Assembly (NCBI GenBank): GCA_034638255.1
Contig: JAWPGT010000071.1
Coordinates: forward strand, 1 to 64,000
Length of the DNA stretch: 64,000 bases
Origin: Coprinus comatus
Lineage: Eukaryota; Basidiomycota; Agaricomycetes; Agaricales; Agaricaceae
Reading direction: 5' to 3'
Each line of letters starts with the position of its first letter. The stretch's first letter is position 1. This document shows positions 56,254-64,000 of the stretch, piece by piece. The notes below the pieces were generated by a model that was not told the origin of the DNA, did not search any database, and saw only the letters and a list, made by a program, of their open reading frames with translations. A program made the translations under genes and the position numbers.

Positions 56254-57571
56254 CTAATCATCTTCAATAACTATCACCTCTTCCTTATTGCTACTCCTCG
56301 TTGTCCTTCTCCTCTTCGAAGCAACGGCGGTAGGTTCATTATCTTCAACAAGGTCAAGTACCTCAGTTGAGGCTGGTACTTTCCTCTTTGACCTCGTACT
56401 CCTACCACTGCCAGCCGCTCCTGAGCTGGAACCTGCAGTCGGCGGTTCGTCATCTTCAATCACAATGACCGGAGTTGTAGATCCGCTTGCTCTTGTTGTA
56501 GTATTCTGTATGGGTAAAGAGACAGGTACACTAGGCTCTCGTCTTCGACCTCTTCCTCTTCCAGCTGCTGGCGGCTGTGGTGTACTAGAGGTGGATGTGG
56601 AGGCCGAGGCTGAGGATGAGGGTAATGGCTGTGGTAAAGGTTTCGCTGCAAACACCGGTACAACTTTAGGTTTGGCGTAGCGAGTCGTCCATTCCTTTGC
56701 CGTGCTATCATGGAGTTTGCGATTACGCATATACTGTGTGGCGATAGAAGGCACTAAAGTTGGCTCAATAGTTATGCCAGCATATTATGAATAGCCATCT
56801 CTTACCTAAAGGGTCCTCTATAAATCATGATGAATGAGTTACCCAATCTCAAGCTAGATAAAGAATATGCGTACTGGGATTAGGGTCCGTCAACAATGAA
56901 GATATTGAGAGCATGACTTTAAACAGGGACAAGGCAGGAGACCAGTTGTTCTTGAGCATGTCAATACAGATGCTACCTGAATCAGAAATCTGCGTATTCC
57001 AAATCAGGTCTAAAGTTGGCCCAGGCTATAAAGATTTGGCGTACATTCATATGATAAATGCTATAAGAAAAAATGCATACAACCGTCTGGTCAGTTAAAA
57101 GTAGCAGAAAGAAGCTCTATACGCGTGCTCACCGAGTCTTGAACAAGACTTTAGGCGCTGAGAAGCTAATTAAACAATTAATGCATATATATTCGCATGG
57201 GGACAGCGGAACTTACGGATAGTCCGAAGGCAGCGAAATATCCAGCTGGAAGACACCTCCTTCATATACACTCCCCTGGGGACCCGGAATAGTTCCTCTC
57301 CACAGATACATATTGTCTTCTTGAGGCTCAAGGGCCATTTCACCTAAATCCTCCTTTTTCAAATCCGCCATTTCGCGATGAATGCGTTTCATTGTCATCT
57401 AAAGTTATCATGCATAGCATATATACCATAAAATGCAAGGGTAATGAGGTAGAACGGTTATTTAGGTTGTCGTTCCAAAAGAATGGCGTTTGAGTGGTGT
57501 ATAAGCGCCTCGTGTGGTTGGGAATATGGTATGAAAGGGCTTACTGCCGATGGAGCTGATTGGGGTGGCAT
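56254..57571 (-). CDS. UBE2E-like ubiquitin-conjugating enzyme with SIM-like C-terminal tail
   Basis: E2 enzymes carry ubiquitin on a Cys and pass it on with an E3. Seven exons (57571-57545, 57398-57217, 57165-57133, 57060-57045, 56989-56875, 56817-56806, 56753-56254) give 294 residues with no break. The core of about 150 residues has MKRIHREMADLKKEDL, GGVFQLDISLPSDYPFSAPK, IYHMNIS, the active site SICIDMLKNNWSPALSLFKV and LLTDPNPKDPLVPSIATQYM. The usual HPN motif is HMN here; UBE2E enzymes have HCN at this spot, so the change is in line with that group. A 140-residue tail is disordered, with an RGRGRRR stretch and three acidic hydrophobic motifs (PVIVIEDDEP, EVLDLVEDNEP, EVIVIEDD) that resemble SUMO-interaction motifs. 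The last one ends the protein. Confidence 0.93.
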
Positions 57572-58163
57572 ATTTTCGGATGGTTTCTTTTATAAAGATG
57601 TTGAACAGGAAGGCTGGAAAGGAAAACGGAGGTGAGGCTGTGATAGTTATTGCAGAGTAAGTAACACTGACATGCAATGCTATAATTAAACATCACGTGG
57701 CAAGTCTGATGATCAGCACATCCACACACCTTCTGAGTACGGATCCCGGTACGGATATCTGTGATTCTGTTTGAGAGTTTACGGTGTACGCCTTTGCACT
57801 CGTTGAGAGCTTGGGCGTTCAAGTTTCTCCCCACTACATTGACCCATCTAGGGGATCAAACCATCTATATGTGCAATATCTAGTTACATGTCCGATATTC
57901 AAGTAATAATGTATGAGTTTTCGATTGAACATTGCGGACATGCGGTTATTTATAACATCGAGCACTTATATCCTATATTTCCATTGAGCTATCTACGTAT
58001 TTGTGCTTCCAGTATATAGTATGTACAATGTCCGTTCACAGAATGCCGATTACATATATATCATGAATTTAACAATCCATTCAAAGAGAACGATCCCTCG
58101 AAATCTCCATTGTTTGTTAACGAGAGCCCATTAATAAGTCCCTCTTAATCCAACCAATTACAA
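57572..58163. other. Upstream of the E2 gene, no gene seen
   Basis: AT-rich flank. A minus-strand ORF (57541-57834) overlaps the E2 leader but looks random. Confidence 0.5.
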
Positions 58164-58700
58164 TTACACCGTGATCCTCCACATAAAATCTGCCGGCAAT
58201 ATTTTTTGAAGGGTCCCGGATCTTTCCAACAACCTTTTTATGGAATCTATTTCATCTTTGTCAAAATGACCAATAACCTTAGCGATGGATATCTGAGTAA
58301 TAGAAGAGAGGAACTCGGATGCTTGCTGTGGAGTAATGGTCAACTCCAAAGCTTGGACATTAAGGACTTCCAATTTCGGAAACCCAACGGGAATGTGTTT
58401 TTGGAAATGTATGAGTCCTCGCGAAGATAGAGGTAAACAGAGTTTTAGAATGCGGAGGTTTGGGAAGATGAATGAGAGAATAACTTCATATCCTCCAAAT
58501 CCGCGTATTGTCTCCATCTCATTGAAGAATGTGAACAGGTCAAGTTCAACAAGGTTATGTAGACTAGTAAGAGGATTGATAGTAAGCTGATGGGGATGAA
58601 GTTGTCGAAGTTGATCAGTTAGTGATGGTTGAGTAACTGGTGGTTGTCCATCTTCAGACTCGGAACCTGTTTCGTCATTATATGCACCAAAAATCATCAC
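58164..58700 (-). pseudogene. F-box type A, C-terminal half
   Basis: An open frame of 178 codons with LTSLHNLVELDLFTFFNEME, YEVILSFIFPNLRILKLCLP, HFQKHIPVGFPKLEVLNV and LQKILPADFMW, colinear with the leucine-rich half of the intact paralogues (for example FRRHIPVGLPRLKVLCV, and the final APAEF). No F-box is present; the gene at 58710-60284 begins where it should be. A truncated copy left by a rearrangement is the best reading, although the open frame could still be expressed. Confidence 0.65.
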
Positions 58701-58709
58701 CCAGTCAAA

Positions 58710-60284
58710 TTAGTCTCTTTTGACGAGAGTAGGGAACCAGTAACGCCAAAACCATGAAAGTACACTGAGTATGAATCCTATAATGTTCCAGCCCCATTTT
58801 ACACCCAATTCGTCACGTAACCTCAACGAAATTATTCCTAAGAACCAGAACACAAACACATCAGAAAACAGGGTAGCAGGCCCGTGATAATTATTGAGAC
58901 ATACCATTATTAGATACCACCATATAATGATTCAGGACAAAGTCTGCCAGGATATTCCAATCGCCAAGGATCATTCTCTGAACCTGACCAAGTAATTGTC
59001 AGTAGTAGTGACAATATGCCACTATTAATTGATAAAACCAGCTCACTTTGTCTTTATCGGTACTCTTTATAATTGTCCTCCAGTCGTCATCATGTATAAT
59101 TGCCACACCACCTGGGGGAATCTACGAAATGATAAGTCAATGCGCGAACCCTGTTTATCAACCTTGACCCAAAGCTCACATGGGGGATAAGTCTTTGAAG
59201 CATAACAGTCGAAAGATGATTTGGGAGCTACAAAATTTATTCATTAATTGGATGGACTGAAGGACATCCAACGAAGACGTTACTTCATACGTTGGCTTGT
59301 AAAGTGGGAGAATATTGTTCCAGAGGTGGTATCCAGATTTCGTCCTTTGCAAGTGATAAAGTTTTTATCCAAGAATTGAGACAATACCATGAAGAGCTAA
59401 TATTTAATGATGGTATTGAAGGCGGAGGCTCCTCGGCACTTTCTTCATACAGTTTTGACCATTCCAAAGGATCTATTGCTATCGAATATCCACGGATAAA
59501 AAATGATTTTGTTCGATGGGGAGTTGTCATAGGAGACGCCTTAATGGTTTGATTGAATCCATATTCCTTAAGATTATAATATGGAGAGTTGGCACGAACA
59601 CCGCGGAATTGTAGTTGTATATCCTTTGGCAAATCTGGGTTTTGTTGTACAAAGGACGAACATAAATATCCGTCGGTTGTCGAATCATGTCCGGTGATTA
59701 AATATAAGCAACCGTTAAATATTAGATCTTCTTCAAAGGCTATTCTGTACCACTCTCTTGCGTGATCACAAATATAGGCCTTTAGATATTCGGGATCCAA
59801 TAAATCTACACGCCGTGCTCCATCAGGCATGCCAATGAGTGACCCGTCTCCCTGGGAGCAAATAAAATCGTGTAATCTAGATGCACACATAAGACGCGAT
59901 TTGTATGCCATACATAAAATGAAATACTTACACTTCGGGGGAAATGTAATCTTTTTGTTGGACAGACTCCGAAAGCAGCCACGTGTCTGGTTTGAAATAT
60001 TGTTGCTCAATTCTGGTTTCATGGAGACGGAGCGCAGGTTGGAAGGAGTCGGAGGCTTTCCATTGTCGTGGATGTTCTTTTTCATCAAAACAATTTACAA
60101 TGAAATCTAACGCTCCTGGATCCTTTGGCGCGGTGTAAACAACATCACCAATAGACCAGCCTTCTTGGAGAAAGGTTTCATAGTTGCCATATATATAGGG
60201 AGTGGACCAGAGAGGATAACCTTCAGCTTGCGGTGTGAGATGTTTCTGAAAGTTGGTTGCGTCTAAATGCGGAGACGTGGACAT
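58710..60284 (-). CDS. Member of an unnamed basidiomycete domain family, intact
   Basis: Six exons (60284-59932, 59876-59291, 59227-59180, 59121-59047, 58983-58905, 58837-58710) give 422 residues with no break. Landmarks are WSIGDVVYTAPKDPGALDFI, the central GMPDGARRVDLLDPEYLKAY and DHAREWYRIAFEE, NGCLYLITGHDSTT, FFIRGYSIAIDPLEW, then GVAIIHDDDWRTII and a hydrophobic C-terminal segment (NIIGFILSVLSWFWRYW) followed by a basic end. I know this order of motifs from many unnamed proteins of mushrooms; function is not known to me. There is no signal peptide, so it is probably cytosolic, with the C-terminal segment a possible membrane anchor or buried helix. A broken copy is at 62150-63303 and a divergent one at 60753-61932. 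Confidence 0.8.
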
Positions 60285-60752
60285 GACAATACTTAACGAA
60301 CTTTTGGGCGCTTAAAACACACCGTGACATGCCCAAGTATTTATAGGTCACCTGATCATCCCCTCAAACACTGTGCCAGTGACTTGGTAATCCACACAGA
60401 TTATCAAGTACTAGCGAGTATTTATCCAAGCTTTACTCCACTCGTGAGCGTAGGTCTCAGAGTAAAGTTTAGGTATGTCCTCGATAATCCAGTTAGATTA
60501 TCGAGTCACCCACGCGGTGCAAAGCTCCTCTGGATGTAACCTGATATACCTCAGCTTCCCTGAGCTTATCGGTGCCACTCGTTACTTGAACGTGTATTAA
60601 GCATGCCTGCATATAGTATGATATTTAATGCACAGTACCTACCCGTACAGCTATCTGTTGTTCACCTGTTGTTTCTCTCTCACTGTTCTTCTCAACTGAC
60701 TCGGAGGCTTGCCGCTTGTAAAACCCATTTAAGCGAGATACTGTTTAAAAGG

Positions 60753-61932
60753 ATGGCGAATGAATCTGATATTTCTATCAATGACATTGAAAACGCTGTC
60801 GCAGGTGTCCATGGTAGTACACCTGGTTCTGAATTACAAACTGTATGTCCATAAGGTCCAATTAAATATGTACTGAACCAACAACATATTAGCAGCGTGG
60901 GATGTTCGCTAATGCGAGCAACTTTGTCATGAACAACCCTGTTTTTATCATCAACAACTACACAAATCGTGACCCTCCTGGACAGGCAGAGAGCTCGAGC
61001 AGTAGCATCCCGGTACGATGCATATAAGTCCGTACTTTTCCATCTGACAAACCCACCTATCTCAGCGAGTACCACCTTCCCATCTGACGGCCTATCAATA
61101 TATGTATAAGATTAGATTTTACTCTGTAGAGTTTAACCGACCCATACTAGAGAAACTAGTGAGTAAATCATTTTTATCAAGAATGAGAATGCTTCTAACG
61201 AATGATTAGGCCACACAAGAAAGCTTTCATAACGAAAGTGCAACCTTGCGCTTCACGTTTATGGATCAACTCTTCCATTCCATACATGGAATTCCACTCC
61301 CAACGCCTCAAGACGTCCAGGTTGGCGATGTTGGGGAGCTTCTGTATGATGGACGATTCAAAATTCGTCTAAACCTACATCACTCCGAGCGAGGGGATGT
61401 TCTCAAGGCGGTTCCTTCTCTCTCTTCAAATGCATTTAAAAGAGATGCTGGTGATTTTGTTGGCGTAAGGTCAATGTACAATCTTGTACTCACAGGTTCG
61501 GTGGGGGATGGGTTTAATGTTACATTCCTTGGTGAAGTCGGCCAACCTGCTCTCTTTTTTGACGTCCCAAACGGGGGTATAATCGATCGAATCAGATATT
61601 CGAAGCATGTCCAAGCTTATTTGGATACTTACGGCCCAAAAATTTATCAAGATATCCTTGACCAGACGGAAGAAAACATTGAAGAGGGCAATCTATTCCT
61701 CGTTATATATACACTTCGGGCTGCTCCGTTCACAATTATCACTCGCTACCGGTCAACTCACACAAAACCACAATCTTCTCCTATTTCTCTCCCAATCACC
61801 GAACTAGGCGAGGTGGTCTGGGAATTTGGTGACGTTACTCATTGGCGTCGTTGTGATGAAGTGGTTCCAGGCTCTGTTGGCGAAGTTACACATATCCAAC
61901 TCTTTCCTCTCAGGAAAATCCCTTTATCCTGA
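60753..61932 (+). CDS. Short relative of the unnamed family with a NACHT-protein-like N-terminal motif
   Basis: Exons 60753-60842, 60893-61012 and 61210-61932 give 310 residues with no break. Exon 2 encodes RGMFANASNFVMNNPVFIIN, close to AHDFVLHNPILVSN in the N-terminal exon of the NACHT protein at 45185-47552. Exon 3 encodes a domain related to the gene at 58710-60284: VQVGDVGELLYDGRFKIRL corresponds to WSIGDVVYTAPKDPGALDF, and ALFFDVPNGGIIDRIRY, HVQAYLDTYGPKIYQDI and NLFLVIYTLRAAPFTI to GMPDGARRVDL, YLKAYICDHAREWYRI and GCLYLITGHDSTT. The GVAIIHDDDW region and the hydrophobic end are absent. No signal peptide. The likely role is unknown; the motif suggests interaction with NLR-type proteins (inference). 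Confidence 0.75.
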
Positions 61933-62149
61933 TACTAGTACCATACTACTACCATTAGAATTTCACCTGCAATATATACTAATACTACTACTAGTTTTCT
62001 GCCAACCGTGTGCCATCAGTAAATTTGCAGTAAAAATACTTCGAGTATGAAACTATTCACTTCTCTATTATCGTAGTTTCAATGAGATGATAGTTATATA
62101 AGAACAATATATTATTGAGTCCATGGATCGTAGTATGATTTTAATTACG

Positions 62150-63303
62150 TGCGGTTATCAAGCATCACTATGTAATGACTCAGAATGAAGTCTGCAAGGA
62201 TATTCCAGTCACCACGAATCATTTCTTGGATCTATATTTGTACTTATATCAATGATACGGATGATTTTAGTAAAGGTCTACTGGCTTTTATTTTGTCTGT
62301 ATTCTTTACTATCGTTCTCCAGTCGTCGTCGTGTATAAGTGACACACCACCAGGAGGGATCTACAAAATGATATGTCAATACACAGTGAGACAACTGGAA
62401 AGACTCATGAGGAATAAGTTGAAGTATAACAGTCGAAAGATGATTTGGAAGCTATGGATGCCGTTAACATTGGCATCAATATTGTGAAAGATGTAGAGCT
62501 TCAACCTACACAGGACTGTAAAATCGGAGAATATTGCTCCAGAGGGGGTACCCATATCTCATCTCTGGCAAGTTGTAAGGACTAGATTCAAGCTTTGAGG
62601 CTATACAATGGCGAGCTTGCATTTAGAGTTGGTATTGGAGGTGCGGGATCACCTTCTACGATATTTTCCTCGTAAAAGTTAGCCCATTCCGCAGGGTTTA
62701 TAGCAATCGAATAACTACGGATAAAGAATGCTCTTGTCCGTGGAGGGGTGGTTCCAGTAGGTGCATTGCTGAATTGATCTGATCCATGTTTCCTAATTTT
62801 ATAGTATGAAGAGTTGTCTGGAGTACGGCAAAGTTGTAGTTGTATATTCTTGGGGTGAGTCAGGTAGCGTTACAGAGGTCGACTCATGCCCAGAAATTAG
62901 ACATAAGCACCCGCTTTGGATTGATGCATAGATAAAAGCTATGCCATACCACTCTCTATCGTGTTCAGAGATGTAGGCTTTTGGATACTCGGAGTTCGAT
63001 AAATCCTTGCGTCGTGCTCCGTCGGGCATACCAATAACTCCTTCGTCTCCCTGTGAACAAGAGAAGTCATGTATTCTGTATATCTTCCGAGTCGCTCACT
63101 AGAGACGTGTCTATGTCAAATTGATACCTACATGTCTGATGCTCGTTTTCATCGAAGACATTCAGAATGAAATCAACCGATTTTGCGTCGCTCGGCTCCG
63201 TATTAATGACTTCACCAATCGACCAACCCTGCGTATATAGGAGGAGGAGACCAGAGAGGATATCCTTCTGCATAATGTGTAAGATGTTTCTGAAGTTAGC
63301 CAT
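62150..63303 (-). pseudogene. Broken tandem copy of the 58710-60284 gene
   Basis: On the minus strand WSIGEVINTEPSDAKSVDFI, NVFDENEHQT, GMPDGARRKDLSNSEYPKAY, ISEHDREWYGIAF and CLCLISGHEST follow the intact gene, and the 3' part (62190-62360) matches its last exons at DNA level. The N-terminus is shortened (the PLWSTPYIYGNY part is missing), the middle has a frame change near 62870, and there are stops after ISGHEST. It is a recent duplicate in the same orientation, 3 kb away, with the divergent relative between them. Confidence 0.75.
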
Positions 63304-64000
63304 ATAATGAGGGCAGGGCAGGGCATTGCGTGAATGATGAGATGGAGTTGACGGGGTATTCCGTTAAGCGCGGTGATTTAATTGATTTAGATCACAGAGG
63401 GCTGACAGGGAGACTTTGCGGCTGCGGAATGAGGTAACAATGTCCACAAATACTGAGCGCTGATCAACTGAGAGGTCTGGGCAGCTTGGTGTGTCTTGTA
63501 CAAGTAACGAAGCTGTATTTTTTGGTACAGTATGTACTCCGAGAATTCCATGTGTATTAATTGAGCGCTGGGGAAAGTATTAATTACACTCTATGGGGAT
63601 CTAGTCTATTTATATTTCGATAAGTTCAACAGCATTGTTGACACATTGGAAGATTGACAATGAAGGGTTGTTGAAAAAGCCACAGCACTGCCCACCGCCC
63701 AACTATCATAGAATGGATCCCACAGGCAGTTGTATTCGAAGTACACGTGTCCAACATTATTAGACGCCTGGAACGGCGACCTGTCAGCATGTGCAAGGAC
63801 TCAAGAAGCAACAAAGACGCTGAGAAATCAAATTGTGGTAGCCCAAGTTGGAGTATCTCATGATTGCCGAATCAACTCCATCAGGGAAAAAGTGCCATCA
63901 AGAAATCAGGGCCCTTAGGGGCGCAGCCAACAAGAGCTGGTTGGTTGTTCATAGAAACTCTTAGGATTTTAGAGTTCCAGAGTTTCTTCGTTCTTGATCA
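63304..64000. other. Right end, no gene recognised
   Basis: A gggca triplet repeat near 63309-63325 and a 62-codon plus ORF (63730-63918) with mixed composition. I see no family in it. Confidence 0.45.

Noticed and set aside
55140..56680. Plus-strand ORFs of 122-173 codons
   Set aside because: Antisense to low-complexity exons of the methyltransferase and the E2 tail.
1..64000. CRISPR arrays, transposons, operons, rRNA
   Set aside because: No regularly spaced repeats, transposase or reverse transcriptase motifs, terminal repeats or rRNA were seen; the window is eukaryotic nuclear DNA.

Overview
The window is nuclear DNA of a fungus, most likely an Agaricomycete basidiomycete. The evidence is dense genes split by many 45-120 base GT-AG introns, very small exons, a large F-box family, a NACHT NTPase and several protein families I know only from mushroom-forming fungi. 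The species cannot be told. Everything was read by eye: exon borders were placed by matching phase, splice signals and family conservation.

Layout. 0-3.4 kb: a broken Puf6-like pumilio gene off the left edge (minus), the INO80 subunit Ies6 (plus) and a conserved mitochondrial-type protein (plus). 4-5.5 kb: a SEP-domain gene and remains of an APH-like kinase. 6.1-8.3 kb: a large secreted protein (minus). 9.6-11 kb: Mo25/Hym1 (plus). 12.1-12.7 kb: a small gene (minus). 13-18 kb: three F-box loci. 19.3-22.4 kb: a NIMA-family kinase (minus). 23-29 kb: two nearly identical intron-bearing tRNA-Gly(GCC) genes around a chitin synthase (minus) and the polyprenyl diphosphate synthase Coq1 (plus), which share a divergent promoter. 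30.7-31.6 kb: a secreted two-LysM protein. 34.3-40.5 kb: Utp22/Nrap and Yif1 (plus). 33-45 kb also holds one intact F-box gene and several broken ones. 45-47.6 kb: a NACHT protein (minus). 48-57.6 kb: four genes in a row on minus: an unknown protein, a conserved fungal protein, a SUV39/Clr4-type H3K9 methyltransferase, and a UBE2E-like ubiquitin-conjugating enzyme with a long tail. 58-63.3 kb: an F-box fragment and three members of an unnamed basidiomycete domain family, one with an N-terminal motif also present in the NACHT protein.

Housekeeping genes (Ies6, Mo25, NIMA kinase, chitin synthase, Coq1, Utp22, Yif1, E2, H3K9 methyltransferase) alternate with fast-evolving material (F-box copies, NACHT, the unnamed family). 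The most interesting leads are the motif shared by the NACHT protein and its neighbour, and the SUMO-interaction-like motifs shared by the adjacent E2 and H3K9 methyltransferase.

Caution: about half of the genes, including ones expected to be essential, carry one-base (once two-base) frame breaks in or next to short homopolymers, while the other half read cleanly. I take most of these breaks as sequence error, not decay, but cannot prove it.
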